Assembly: GCA_028751875.1 (NCBI GenBank) | Contig: CM054140.1 | Span: forward strand, 12,901,668-12,965,667 | Reading direction: 5' to 3' | From: Rapana venosa | Taxonomy: Eukaryota > Mollusca > Gastropoda > Neogastropoda > Muricidae | DNA: 64,000 nucleotides | In this document: positions 30,290 through 41,029 of the stretch, one piece after another | Position numbering within the stretch: position 1 is the first letter of the stretch | Layout: the number at the start of each line of letters is the position of its first letter | Notes under the pieces: generated by a model | The model's database searches: none | The model's input: the letters and a program-made list of their open reading frames with translations, nothing else | What the model was told of the DNA's origin: nothing | Program-made: the position numbers and the translations under genes

Positions 30290-30590
30290 TCAAAATGATT
30301 TTTATTGAGGGTAAAATATCAAGTTTCCTATTCCCGAACTCTTCTGTAATCCTGCCCTCGCCAAAAACGGACTTATAAAAAGCAAAACAAAAGACAATGT
30401 TAATGGACGTTAAAGATTTTTTAAAAATCCAGGCCTTACAATATGAAAAAATCCAAAAGGAAAGACAGTCAACATGTGCGTAACTCAGGCAGACAAGTAG
30501 TGAAGAACAAAGGTAAAAAAAGACAAGAATTTCAAAAGCGAGGAAGGTGAAAAATATCTTCGACCATTAAAAAGAGTTCTCTTGAATTTA
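30290..30590. other. unassigned; begins TGTCAAGTCAAAATGA
   Basis: CATGTCAAGTCAAAATGATT, TTTATTGAGGGTAAAATATC resembles the reverse strand of the TTGAC-tailed element at 43.7 and 62.9 kb, but only the tail word is shared. Confidence 0.35.
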
Positions 30591-30591
30591 T

Positions 30592-30727
30592 TTTATGTAT
30601 TTTATTTTTATTTATTTTTTTAATTTATTCTTTTATATCGAGGATAATGGAAGAAGCACTCATGTGCTTTTTACATCCAGTCCCCGTGTGTGTGCGGTTT
30701 TGTAAATTTTGTCATCTGTTTCCAATT
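30592..30727 (-). mobile_element. SINE-A, truncated
   Basis: Long T-rich tail, TATCGAGGATAATGGAAGAA, GCGGTTTTGTAAATTTTGTC, stopping at ATCTGTTTCC. Less than half of the body remains. Confidence 0.8.
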
Positions 30728-30734
30728 CATGATG

Positions 30735-30895
30735 TTGATGATGATGATGATTGTGCTGCTGCTGCTGCTGGTGATGACGATGATTATAACTTAAAAAGTG
30801 TTTAAAGCGCTGAATCATGTAAAGCAAACAGATCAAAGTGCTTATTTTGCTTGTGATCAGCCACTATACAACAGGACATGCGGCTTTTGCAATTC
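30735..30895 (-). mobile_element. L2-like LINE 3' tail, inverted partner
   Basis: Minus strand: AGCCGCATGTCCTGTTGTAT, AGTGGCTGATCACAAGCAAA, CACTTTGATCTGTTTGCTTT, ACATGATTCAGCGCTTTAAA, then (ATC)n/(AGC)n. Almost the same sequence lies on the plus strand at 31878-32045. Confidence 0.8.
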
Positions 30896-31260
30896 ATCCA
30901 TCGTGTACGCTGGTTGTTGGGTTGCACTAGGCACAAACAGTTGATTGTCACAGTAGTCATCAGCTTTTCCCTATTGTTTATGTCAACGCTCTCGCATGGC
31001 TAGGTGAGATTTGTTCCGTATTAAACCTGTGTGTGTGTGTGTGTGTGGATTCAAAACAAGATCTGCCATATACTTTGTGTCAACATCGCTTTGTCAGGCC
31101 TCAGTCGAGGAAACTAGTTTGATCCTCAACGCCTGATAACGTCCAACTAGAGCACGGTGTTGTTGTTGTCAGTCAGCAGGGGAGGCAGAGTATTCTTCAT
31201 GGTCACTGGAAGACCAGTAACTGGCATTGGAAATAGAAAGAAAAAAACAGGACTTTAAAA
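30896..31260. other. unassigned sequence
   Basis: Short GT tract at 31028-31048. Otherwise not repetitive within this window and not coding. Confidence 0.35.
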
Positions 31261-31312
31261 ATCTACACACTGAAATGTGTGTTCATTCTTCGTCGTAAAT
31301 CATGTGACGAGA

Positions 31313-31510
<198 letters not shown>

Positions 31511-31877
31511 AAAAGGAAAACAAACAGAAAAAAGACAATTACACATTTGGAAGGATTTAATGTGCAGAACAGAGACAAAGAGAGACTCAAAGGGATAAAG
31601 AGATACACACACCGAGATGAAGGTCTTAAGAGATTGATGCAGGAAATAACATATGAAAATGATTATGTTTTCTTTATGTCGTCCCATTTCCATACGTCAA
31701 AGAAATGTGACAGAGAAACAATCTAGCAGACATAAACAAAATGTAGGGCATCATAAAAATAACATTATTTATCTGTGTCACAGCTGACGTCACTCACTTG
31801 GTCATAAATCTTTGTCTTTACGTGTTGTTGAAAATGTTTATGAGGCTTCTGCTTGTTTTTCAAAAGTTTGTCCATAA

Positions 31878-32010
31878 AGCCGCATTTCCTGTTGTATAGT
31901 GGCTGATCACAAGCAAAATAAGCACTTTGATCTGTTTGCTTTACATGATTCAGCGCTTTATAAACTCTTTAAGCTATCATCATCGTCATCATCATCGTCA
32001 TCATCATCGT

Positions 32011-32041
<31 letters not shown>

Positions 32042-32150
32042 AGCAGCAGAATTATCATACTTATTATTAATGTTATGATTATCATAATTATAATTGTTTT
32101 TGTTAGCTCATCATCATCACCACCATCACCATCATCGTCATCACCATCAC

Positions 32151-32204
<54 letters not shown>

Positions 32205-32222
32205 TATCATCATCATACCTGT
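31878..32222 (+). mobile_element. L2-like LINE 3' tail with long (ATC)n
   Basis: AGCCGCATTTCCTGTTGTAT and GCACTTTGATCTGTTTGCTT, then ATTCAGCGCTTTATAAACTC, followed by (ATC)n, (AGC)n and a long CATCATCAC tract to 32222. Inverted partner of 30735-30895. Confidence 0.8.
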
Positions 32223-32269
32223 CATAAAAGAGGGCACACAGTACAAGATCTTGAAAGAGATGGAGGGCA

Positions 32270-32558
32270 GGATAGCCTAGTGGTTAGAACATCAGTGCAG
32301 ACTCCACTCTCCCAAAAGTCCTTCGGATGAGACTATAAACCGAGGTCCCGTGTGCAAATGCACGCTAGAACATCTTGCGAACATGTTAAATCCTGTTACG
32401 CTTTTTAAAAACAGTAGGCCATTGTGTGCCGGTAGGAACAGATGACAAAATTTAGAAAACCGCATGTACACGGGGACTAGATGTAAAGTCACATGAGTGC
32501 TTATTCCATTATCCTCGCTATCAAAGAATGAATAGATAAATAAATACATAAATAAAAA
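32270..32558 (+). mobile_element. SINE-A with internal head deletion
   Basis: The head A-box GATAGCCTAGTGGTTAGAAC is intact and then jumps from AACAT directly to CAGTGCAGACTCC, losing the B-box and linker. Both breakpoints in the full element at 4.7 kb carry AACAT. The body and the AAATAAATACATAAATAAAA tail are complete. Confidence 0.88.
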
Positions 32559-32561
32559 GAA

Positions 32562-32660
32562 ACGGCCGGAGCCTGCATAGCCCGACTGATTGAATTTTCA
32601 GATTCCAAGGTTACAAGTTCAAATCTTGCCGCCTTACAAATTCGTGGACTTGTTGCCGTT
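32562..32660 (+). mobile_element. tRNA-like head fragment
   Basis: GCATAGCCCGACTGATTGAA, then AAGGTTACAAGTTCAAATCT and TGCCGCC. It resembles a tRNA-derived head (B-box GTTCAAATC) but has no body attached. Confidence 0.5.
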
Positions 32661-32794
32661 ACGCAAGTGTTGTTAAAAAGGTGTATCACAGGATTAAAAA
32701 AAACACCCAAACAAACTAAAAACCACTTTGAAAGCCTGTAGTCTTGGAAAATAATAGAAATATAAGGTGGTTGTAGGAGAGGCTTAGTACTACA

Positions 32795-33478
32795 GAGAAG
32801 AAGAAGGTGGAGAAAAAGAGGAAACAGGAGAAAGAAGAAGAGGATGGGAAAGTGGAAGAGAAAGACGATGAAGATATAATGAAGAAGCAGAGAAGTAGTA
32901 TCAGAAGGAGAAGCATGCATGCAATGAAGAAGAATGCAAAGAAGAATGCGATAAAGAATGCGAATGATGCAAAGAAGAATGCGAAAAAGAATGCAACGAA
33001 CACAAAGAAGAATCAGGAGAAGAAAATGGAGAAGAAGAAGATGAAGGAGAAAAAGAATGCAAAGAAAATTGCAAAAAGAAAATTGCGAAGAATTGGGGAA
33101 TGCAAAGACAAATGCAAAGAAGAAGAATGCAAAGAAGGAGAATACAAAGAAGAAATATGCAAAGAAGAAGAAGAAGAAAAAAAAGAAGAAGAAACTAAGA
33201 AGAAGAAGAAAAAAATTGAAAAAGAAGAAGAATTCAAGAATGTAAGAATCCAAAGAAGAAGAATTAGAAGAATGCAAAGATTGCAAAGAAGAAAAAAGAA
33301 GAATAAAGATACAAAGAATGCAAAGAAGGATGCAAAGAAAAATGCAAGAAAAAGAAGAAGAATGCAAAGAAAAAAGAAGAAGAAGAACAACAACAACAAA
33401 AAAACAAGAAGAGTATGAAAAATAAGGACATGTAGAGCAAAATGAAGAACAAGAATAAGAAGAAATGAAATATGCATG
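32795..33478. repeat. polypurine array, (AAGAAGAATGCA)-like
   Basis: About 680 bp of purine-rich sequence with repeated AAGAATGCAAAGAAG and GAAGAAGAAG. Uses the same word as 1745-2139. The 203-residue Lys-rich plus-strand frame and the Phe/Ser/Leu-rich minus-strand frames are artefacts. Confidence 0.9.
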
Positions 33479-33484
33479 AATGTA

Positions 33485-33735
33485 AACTTTTAGTGTACCC
33501 CAAAATATCTACTATACCATAGCGTAATGAGCCATCAGTCTTCAGTGCCCGTGTTCTTACAACAACTTTCTAATGTGAAATATGGGAGAGAAAGGCAGAC
33601 CAGGTTAGCGCCCCACACAACCATTGGCCCACACGAGTTGTAGGCGTACTGAGGTGGCAAATTGGGTTAGGGGTTCCAGAAAATGTACCCTAACAAACTC
33701 CAAGTGGTCTGACGCAAGAACGCGCGAGCGCTATC
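33485..33735. other. unassigned sequence
   Basis: Complex sequence without a match in the window. Confidence 0.35.
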
Positions 33736-33737
33736 TC

Positions 33738-33810
33738 TTTGTGTGTGTGTGTGCGGTGTGTGTGTGTGTGTTGTGTGTGTGTGTGTGTGTTTTTGTGTTG
33801 TTGTGTTGTT
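33738..33810. repeat. (GT)n microsatellite
   Basis: GT with GCGG and TTGTG interruptions. Confidence 0.9.
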
Positions 33811-34164
33811 CAATTAAGTCTGTTCACTTAAGTGATATTAGACGAGGAATAGAAGGTATGAAGTAAAGAAGGAGAGGAAGGAGTGAAAGGAGAATGTTTA
33901 GAAAAGATCATGTTGTATTTTGGAAAAAAAACTAGAAAAAAGATAAGGAAATACTTAAACAGGAGTGTGTGGTGTGTGTGTGTGTGTGTGTGTGTGTTGG
34001 AGAGGAAGGAAGAGACGAAAAGATAGAGAAGAGATAGAGTGAGAAGAGAGAGGAGAGGACGACGACTATGCGGTGTGTGAGTGTTGGTTTTGGGTTGTGA
34101 AGAATATGCGTTGTTTTTTACTGTGTATTGCTTGTGTATTGTATTGTATTGTTCGGTGTTGCTT

Positions 34165-34290
34165 CGTAAACCACTTTCAATCACCACACATTTATCTAAA
34201 TGAAAGTCGGGCTGCTTTCCCCGGGGAGAGTGCGTCGCCACAACACCAACGCCACCCACAATTATTTTGTTTTGCACTTTTTTCTTTTAG
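34165..34290 (-). mobile_element. SINE-E 3' fragment
   Basis: AAAGTCGGGCTGCTTTCCCC, GGGGAGAGTGCGTCGCCACA. Reverse complement of the hairpin block at 3830-3890. Confidence 0.65.
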
Positions 34291-34544
34291 TACAGATAGT
34301 GGCAATTTTTCAACTGAACTTTGCCACGGACAACTCTTTCATTGCCGTGCGTTCACTTACGTGCGCTAAACATAAATTTCAAAACGGACTTTGGCTGTCG
34401 TTGTATTCAAAATATCAGCTATCAGATAATTTCTCAAGGCCTGCGGGATGGAAGAAAAGTTCAAGTTCAAACATATAAACCTGCAACTTCCCACTGTCTA
34501 GATGTCTCTAGACCACCAATCCTACTTTCGAATGTTTGCGTATG

Positions 34545-34730
34545 GCCATACTGTGCGAAGAGGCAGACAGAAAAAAACAATGAGAAGACAACATCAGAGA
34601 GCGGACTGGTTGCCTTGAGTGAACCGGTTTGCTACGGAAAGCAGAGGAGCGCGGGGAGTGGAGGAAGCTGGTTGCAAAATCTTCAGTGGTGCCCCCACGG
34701 TCCACGGGACTACGGGATAGGTGAGGGTAA
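34545..34730 (+). mobile_element. LINE-R 3' end fragment
   Basis: GAGGCAGACAGAAAAAAACA, GAGAAGACAACATCAGAGAG, GGGGAGTGGAGGAAGCTGGT, CCCCACGGTCCACGGGACTA. Matches the C-terminal coding end and 3' UTR of 36.0-36.2 kb. Confidence 0.75.
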
Positions 34731-34957
34731 GGTGATACTGTGCGTGCATGTGCGTGGGTGTGTTTAAGAAAAGCAGGTAAAAAAAAGTTTAACTGAAGAA
34801 AAGAGATTTATTGTCTGAAAACAGTCTGTCAGTTTTTCTTTCCATTTTAGAAACTAATCCCTGCATATGTCATAAACTGGAACATATTGCGTGTTATTTT
34901 GTAATATAATTCTCCAACTTTTCAAAAAAATGTTGTGGTACGATATACAGGCTTGAG

Positions 34958-34964
<7 letters not shown>

Positions 34965-34990
<26 letters not shown>

Positions 34991-35021
34991 GATGTGGTTG
35001 AGGGCACTCTAAATGTGCAGG

Positions 35022-35055
<34 letters not shown>

Positions 35056-35105
35056 TGTATGTATGGATGGATGGATAGATGGATGGATGAATGGATGGAT
35101 GGATG
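34965..35105. repeat. (GT)n, (TATG)n, (GATG)n
   Basis: GT at 34968-34990, TATG at 35024-35063, GGATGGATAGATGGATG to 35105. Confidence 0.95.
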
Positions 35106-35139
35106 TCTGTGTGTAAGGGCGTACCTAACTGATTGTATG

Positions 35140-35342
35140 GATTATTTTATTTTATTTTATTTTATTTATTTATTTTATTCTTTTATATCGAGGATAATGG
35201 AATAAGCACTTATGTGCTTTTTTTTACATCCAGTCCCCGTCTGTATGTGGCTTTGTAAATTTGTCATCTGTTCCCACCGGCATACAATGGCCTACTCTTA
35301 CAAACAGCGGAACAGGATTTCGAAGGACTTTTGGGGATTAGT
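35140..35342 (-). mobile_element. SINE-A with internal deletion
   Basis: T-rich tail, TATCGAGGATAATGGAATAA, CACCGGCATACAATGGCCTA, GCGGAACAGGATTTCGAAGG. The segment from AACGTGTGCGC to TCTCATC is missing, joining the middle straight to CGAAGGACTTTTGGGG. Confidence 0.85.
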
Positions 35343-35407
35343 GTGTGTGTGTATGTGACACTAAAAGACATTAATAGAAGGTCAGCAGACAGACAACATA
35401 ATGAGAC

Positions 35408-35417
35408 TGAGAGAGAG

Positions 35418-35492
<75 letters not shown>

Positions 35493-35500
35493 AGAGAAGC
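35408..35500. repeat. (GA)n microsatellite
   Basis: GA with three GAAG/GGAG slips. Confidence 0.95.
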
Positions 35501-35649
35501 GGAAGTACCCAAGAATTCTTTATTACACACACTACTTCAATGAAACATACGTTTTCTTTCCTTTTGTTTTGGTCTTAATCCTGCTCGTATACTTTCTTGT
35601 TTTCTTTTTTGCACTGGCTTTTTAATGGTTTTCTTTCTTTCCTTCTTCG

Positions 35650-35985
35650 CGTGCTTCTGTTGTCTGTTGTTTTTGTTTCCCTTGGGGCTGTGAGTGGAGT
35701 TAGCAGTATCTGGATCGCATTACCTCCTCGTTACGGGTGACGTCAAACTGGCCACACCGTTGTCTGTTGGCCTGGCTTGAGGTGGTTCTTTTCTTCCTGC
35801 TCTTCTGCCCAAAAGCTAGGATCGACCTTCTTTTTCTTTATTTGGCGTCAAAGGACACATGTATACAACTGAGTGGATAGACTGTTTGGCCGTCAAATTC
35901 TGGATCCGTGTAGCCATGGGTTCAATCTTCGGCAGTGAATTTAGGGTGGGAATTTTTACGATCTCCTGAGTTCTGGAACGTCACA
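35650..35985 (+). repeat. repeat G, copy 1, with tRNA-like block
   Basis: CATTACCTCCTCGTTACGGG, TGACGTCAAACTGGCCACAC, AGGATCGACC, TTTATTTGGCGTCA, then a tRNA-like block with GTAGCCATGGGTTCAATCTT and CGGCAGTGAATTTAGGGTGG, the start of a SINE-C body. The same order occurs at 40.7-41.02 kb. Confidence 0.6.
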
Positions 35986-36215
35986 CGAACACCTGGACTA
36001 GCCAAGACTGTCCTACAGGGAACAGTACAAGGAGGGAGACGAAGAAGAGGCAGACAGAGAAAACGATGGGAAGACAACATCAGAGAGTTGACTGGCTTTG
36101 AGTGGAAAGATTTGCTACGGAAGCAAAGGGACCGGGGGAGTGGAGGAAGCTGGTTTCAAGACCTTCATTAGTGCCTCCACGGTCCAAGAGACTGCGGGAT
36201 AGGTGAAGTGAGGTG
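35985..36215 (+). mobile_element. LINE-R 3' end fragment
   Basis: Encodes TPGLAKTVLQGTVQGGRRRR, then GRQRKRWEDNIRELTGFEW and the CCTCCACGGTCCAAGAGACT 3' UTR. It matches the last 65 codons of LINE-R with a slightly different C-terminus. Confidence 0.8.
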
Positions 36216-36295
36216 AAGGGGAGAGTCAACCTACGGTGTTAGCGTTCATACATTTAAGAGTTGCTCACTATAAGTGATTTTAGAAATTAAGTGCG

Positions 36296-36480
36296 ACGGA
36301 CGCTACAGCCGAGTGGTTAAGACCGTTCGATTTCAGTCCTATGGGTCAATGAAGTCGTGAGTTCGAATGTTAGCTTCAAATATTGGCAGTGGCGTCTGTT
36401 GAATTAAGGATGGGGATTTTAACTATCTCCCGTGTCAGCTATCAGTTTGATGGGTCTTGCAGCTAACAGCTGTTCACGAG
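36296..36480 (+). mobile_element. SINE-C, 3'-truncated
   Basis: CTACAGCCGAGTGGTTAAGA, CGTGAGTTCGAATGTTAGC, GGATGGGGATTTTAACTATC, then stops near CAGTTTGAT. First of a cluster of three in the same orientation. Confidence 0.8.
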
Positions 36481-36504
36481 AAGTGATAGTAGACATAAAT
36501 TGCA

Positions 36505-36875
36505 GGGGCACTATAGCTGAGTAGCTAAGACCTTTTGACTTCAATCCAATTAGTCCATGAAGTCGTGGGTTCGAATCTCGACAGTGAATTAAGGTGGGGA
36601 TTTTTTACAATTTTCCAGGTAATCTTCAAATGCAGACCTGCCAGTGCCTTATTTCCTTTCGTGTATGTGCACGCATGCAAAAGACCAAATAATTATGTAC
36701 GTTAAAGATAACGGAGCTTATGCTTGCGTTTGGCGGGTTGCAGAAACACGAACATACCAGGCATGCATCCCCGAAGTCGGAATGCGGCTACATTCATGGT
36801 GGACAGAAATGGCTGCATACGCAAAGCCTCACCATTAGTGAACCACGGAGCCTTGCCGAGAAGCGACAAAAAAAG
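36505..36875 (+). mobile_element. SINE-C, full-length
   Basis: Head CTATAGCTGAGTAGCTAAGA and GTGGGTTCGAATCTCG, then GGTGGGGATTTTTTACAATT, AATGCAGACCTGCCAGTGCC, CTACATTCATGGTGGACAGA and CACGGAGCCTTGCCGAGAAG, ending in ACAAAAAAAG. Confidence 0.88.
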
Positions 36876-37075
36876 ACATAAAGTGCAGGCTGGCTAGTGT
36901 CTTGACTCCCATTGTGTATATGCATATGCTGAAGACTGAATAGTGTGAAGATCTATTTATTCATGTGAACATTCAGCCGTGTTTCGGGAGCATAGACACA
37001 CCCAGCATGCATTTCATACCTTGAGAAAGACGGTTTCCTCCAGTTTCAACGTTGCCAGTAGATTGCAGCCCTGAA
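36876..37075 (+). mobile_element. SINE-C, diverged body
   Basis: GTGCAGGCTGGCTAGTGTCT, CATTGTGTATATGCATATGC, AAGACTGAATAGTGTGAAG, CATAGACACACCCAGCATGC. Follows the SINE-C body order but is strongly diverged and headless. Confidence 0.55.
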
Positions 37076-37088
37076 AAGTTAAGAGCCA

Positions 37089-37123
<35 letters not shown>

Positions 37124-37156
37124 CCATGCTCTAACAACTAAGCACGGAGTTAAAAA

Positions 37157-37425
37157 GTAAAGTTCACATAACCTATAGTGGTCAAGGAGCGAGGCATCAG
37201 AGACCTCAATCTCTCAAGGGCCAGCATTTGGAGGGCGCCCCATCTACCTCTCTCGCTGCTTTACTTCCTGACCTGAAGAGGCAGGTACCCATTTACAGCT
37301 GGGTGAACCTTGGACTGTACTGAAGCCAAGGCGTGCAAACGTCACCCTCCAACTGGTAACACGCTCGACGCAGCTTAACTAGCTGGGGGAAAGCGAGTGC
37401 TCTGCCACTGAGCTATCCCGTCCCC
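37157..37425 (-). mobile_element. SINE-B, copy 4, many small deletions
   Basis: Head GGGGACGGGATAGCTCAGTG, 5S-like part at 37330-37380 with TTGGAGGGTGACG. The copy is colinear with the others but has many single-base losses (for example CCTATAGTGGTCAAGG for CCTATAAGGTCGTAGGGG), like the low-quality patch at 47-49 kb. Confidence 0.82.
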
Positions 37426-37429
37426 TGGG

Positions 37430-38555
37430 AGTTAGGTAGAAGGAAAAGAGAAGGAAAGAATGGATGTTTTGGTCACATAGAATGAGAGGGACATCTGTGT
37501 CCGATTACCCCGTGGGGATGCCTGGGGCCTGTCACAGAGAGAGGGAGAGAGAGAGAGGCAGACAGACAGACAGACAGACTGACAAGCAGGCAGACAAAGA
37601 CAGACAGATAGAGACAGATAGACAGACAGATTGTCAAAGACATATACAGACACACAAATACGCAGACAGGTAGATAAACAAAGACATATACAGACACACT
37701 GAAACAGAGATAGAGAGGCATGCACTGGTAACATAATGGTCTTGACCTCAGTTGAAAATAGGTTTACCAAGGGAACAGTAAAAATAAATAAATAAATGAC
37801 GCTCAAACAGGAGACGCAGTAATCCTTACTGTTCCTCTGGCCTGCTGATTGTCTCGTTTCTGGTTTTAAAGAGGCCTGTGATTTCAGGCTGTTAAATTCA
37901 ATGATGATGATGTTCTATGGCAATGTTGTTGGAAAATCTGCTGTCTGGCTGTTAGGGCTGTGATTCTTCTGGTTTTTCGCTGTTGGTCAGAACACAACCC
38001 TACGACACACACACAACACACCACACCTAACACACGCACGCGCGCGCGCGCAGAGAGACAGAGAGACAAACAGCCAGCCAGCCAGCCAGCCAGACGACAG
38101 ACAGACAGAGAATCAGGGTCAAAGGTAAAGAGACCGACCGAAAGACACACGGACACACAGACAGACACTCATACACAGAGAAAACATCTGACAGGCAGGC
38201 AGACAGACTGTTGAACAGACAGACGGTAGACAGATTGACAGAAAACAGCTATATACAAGTAGAGACAAACATGGGCACTTTGGACCAGTGACCGAATAAC
38301 AAGAACCTAGCTAGAGAAAAAAAAAACTAGGCCTCCAAGCCGATAGTACTAAACAGAGCTGAGTTTATGTGTGACCATCAGCCACATAATTATTACATGA
38401 ACGGAGGCGACATACTGATCCACTCTAGCTGTTCAGGCGTGGTCATTGTCTTCTGGCGTCCCAGCATCAAAGAGCTTTTAAAGTCATGTCCCTGGCAGGT
38501 TGTAGTGTTTAATGAGTGCTGTAGAAGCAATGTTGAGGCTGTTAAGTGTGTCTGG
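37430..38555. repeat. diverged paralogue of the 42.2-44.2 kb duplicon
   Basis: CACTGGTAACATAATGGTCT, TTGACCTCAGTTGAAAATAG, CTCTGGCCTGCTGATTGTCT, GACCAGTGACCGAATAACAA and AGTACTAAACAGAGC match, in order, 42210-42380 and 43915-43990. (GACA)n and (CA)n blocks at 37535-37720 and 37995-38240 fill the middle, where the 42-44 kb unit has SINE-A, CA repeats and the palindrome. Confidence 0.6.
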
Positions 38556-38559
38556 TCGC

Positions 38560-38604
<45 letters not shown>

Positions 38605-38611
38605 ATCTATG
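38560..38611. repeat. (GT)n microsatellite
   Basis: GT tract followed by TATGTATCTATG. Confidence 0.95.
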
Positions 38612-38617
38612 TATGTA

Positions 38618-38828
38618 TTCTCTTAGACCGAGGATAATGGAATAAGAACTTATGTGCTTTTTTACATCCACTCCCCGTGTGTATGCGGTTTTGTAAATTT
38701 TGTCATCCGTTCCCACCGGCACACAATGGCCTACTCTTACGAAAAGCGGAACAGGATTTAACGTGTGCGCAAGATGTTCTGCATGTGTTCGCACACGGGG
38801 CCTCGGTTTATAATCTCATCCGAAGGAA
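38618..38828 (-). mobile_element. SINE-A, 5'-truncated
   Basis: ACCGAGGATAATGGAATAAG to TCATCCGAAGG, with no A-rich tail. It stops at the usual boundary and is followed by (GT)n. Confidence 0.85.
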
Positions 38829-38934
38829 AGTGTGTGTGTGTACGTTGTGTGTGTGTGTGTGTGTGTGAGTGTATGTGCGTGTGTGAAATGTCTGCTTTAG
38901 TGTAACATTCCTTTTTTTTCTGTGTATTTCTGAC

Positions 38935-39450
38935 TTGAATTCAAGTACAGAGGTCCGTCTTTGTTACGTACATCTTTGGAGGATGTGTTCGCCAGTCTGG
39001 TTTTCTTTCCCACAGGCACACAGAGGGGAAGGAACAGGATTTAGCTGTGTAGACGTGTGGCGATTTAGCCTCTTCTTCCCAGTGCAAATTTTTATAATAA
39101 TGACCTCGTTCTTCTCTTCTGAGATGGTGATAGTCCTCCTTCTCTATTCTGAGTCGGGCCATTGGCTTGAATATTGGTGGGTTTTTCCTTCATGGAAAGC
39201 GAGGATACTTTCGCATTGTTCTTTCTGTGTGTCTGTCCGTCAGTCTGTAGACTACACCTGGGTCTGATGATAGGCTGAAGTTATGAATGGAGAAAGTGGA
39301 AGGAATATATAAGATGGGAAAAGTGGCGGAGTGGCAAGTGGGGGGAGGGGGGGGAGGGAGGGTAGGGAGCGCTGACAGCTTGACCCAGCAGTTATTTTCC
39401 TTGTTGCCATAGCAACAGAGGTTGTGTGCTGAATAAGACGACATGGAAAA
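38935..39450. other. mostly unassigned; possible SINE-A trace
   Basis: CCCACAGGCACACAGAGGGG and GGAACAGGATTTAGCTGTGT near 39010-39050 resemble the SINE-A middle. The rest is unmatched, with a G-rich run at 39338-39362. Confidence 0.35.
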
Positions 39451-39699
39451 AAAAAAGGTTTCGTGGGCATGGGTTTTTTTTCTTCTTTTTTTTTAGCTTT
39501 AGTTTTATTTCTTGGAAAGACTTTATTGGGATTTTTTTTATAGTACTTGGTGGTTTTATTTGATAACTTTGCTATTATGTGTACAATAATTAAAACTGCG
39601 TCATTGTTCTTCTGTGCATCAAGTTATCTGTTTTCTTCCCTCTGTGTCTTTTCACTGTCAGCCTGCGCTGTGTCTGTTCGTCTGTATTTCTCTCTCCAT

Positions 39700-39902
39700 C
39701 TTTTTCTCACTGTCTGTGCCTCTGTAACTCTGTGTCTCTGCCTCTCTGTCTGTCTGTGTCTCTGACTGTCTGTCTGTCTCTCTCCTCTCTGTGCTCTCTC
39801 TCTCTCTCTCTCTCTCGTTGTCTCTCTCCCTCTCTCTCTCTCGGTCTCTGTGCTCTCTCTTTCTCGCGCGCGCGTTCTCTCCCTCTCTCTCTCGCTCTCT
39901 CC

Positions 39903-39990
<88 letters not shown>

Positions 39991-39997
39991 CCTCTCC

Positions 39998-40034
<37 letters not shown>
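39700..40034. repeat. (CT)n microsatellite block
   Basis: CTGTCT then long CT with CGCGCGCG and CCCT interruptions. All frames on both strands through it are artefacts. Confidence 0.95.
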
Positions 40035-40037
<3 letters not shown>

Positions 40038-40059
40038 GCCAGGCATTTTTCCTTCTGCG

Positions 40060-40260
40060 TTGAATAGGATGGGCAATACAGTTATCATGCTGCTGATTCA
40101 TTGAGGCTGAATCCTGTTGCCCATTGGAATCAGCTAGCATGGTACCTGTATTGTTGGTCTGGAATGCACAAGTCTTGCCCACGCCCTACGCTGAAGAGAA
40201 TGGGAGGTGTGTCCAATAGTTGTGTTTTCCATTGACTGGGTTCTTTTCTGTTACGGAGAT
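40060..40260. other. unassigned sequence
   Basis: No match in the window. Confidence 0.35.
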
Positions 40261-40277
40261 GTTCAATTATGTACAGT

Positions 40278-40287
40278 GCGTGCGTGC

Positions 40288-40336
<49 letters not shown>

Positions 40337-40399
40337 GTGTGTGTGTGTGTGTGTGTGCGTGTGTGTGTGCGCATACACACAGGAAGATATTATATATAT

Positions 40400-40432
<33 letters not shown>

Positions 40433-40560
40433 GTCACACACACACACACACATATAATATATATATAATTATATATATATATATATAAGTGTGTGTGTGT
40501 GTGTATGTATATATATATATATGTATGTATGTATGTATCTATATGTGTGTGTGTGCGTGC
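40278..40560. repeat. (GT)n, (TA)n, (CA)n compound
   Basis: GT at 40296-40375, TA at 40388-40432, CA at 40435-40453, TA at 40454-40488, GT, TATG and GTGTGCGTGC to 40560. Confidence 0.95.
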
Positions 40561-40689
40561 TTGTGCGCACGCCGCGCTCGCATTCGCGTGCATGTGTATG
40601 TTTGTGTAGGTTTACGAAAAAAGACAAGAATTAGCTTACTCCAATAAAACAAGGGCTGCCGTGAGAGGAGGGTGGGGTTTTTTTGTATT

Positions 40690-41025
40690 GTCTTTTATGG
40701 TTTCTTTCTCCTTGCGTTTATGTTTGGTATTTTGGTTAGCTTCCGTTTGGGGTTATTCCTGTTACTGGTGTCGCCATTTCATTACCTCATCGGGGCTGGT
40801 GACGTCAAACTTGCCACCACACTGTTCTTTTTTTTCCCCCGACCTCTTGTTTGTTTGTCAAGCTTCTCCGGCTCCCTTTGTGGAATGCAGGATCGACTTG
40901 ACTTTGGCTTATTTGGTGTTCACCGACACTGGAGCTGGCAGGACGGAGTGTTTGGTTTCCATCTGTGAGGTCCCATGGAGTCGTGGGTTTGAATCTTGGC
41001 AGCGACATTTGTAGGATAAAGGAAG
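40690..41025 (+). repeat. repeat G, copy 2, with tRNA-like block
   Basis: CATTACCTCATCGGGGCTGG, TGACGTCAAACTTGCCACCA, AGGATCGACTTGAC, TTATTTGGTGTTC, then CCCATGGAGTCGTGGGTTTG and AATCTTGGCAGCGACATTTG (SINE-C-like head). Colinear with 35650-35950. Confidence 0.6.
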
Positions 41026-41029
41026 GAAG

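Noticed and set aside
32807..33418. Lys-rich 203-residue frame and 288-residue Phe/Leu/Ser minus-strand frame
   Set aside because: Both derive from the second polypurine array. The longer one also runs through a SINE-A.
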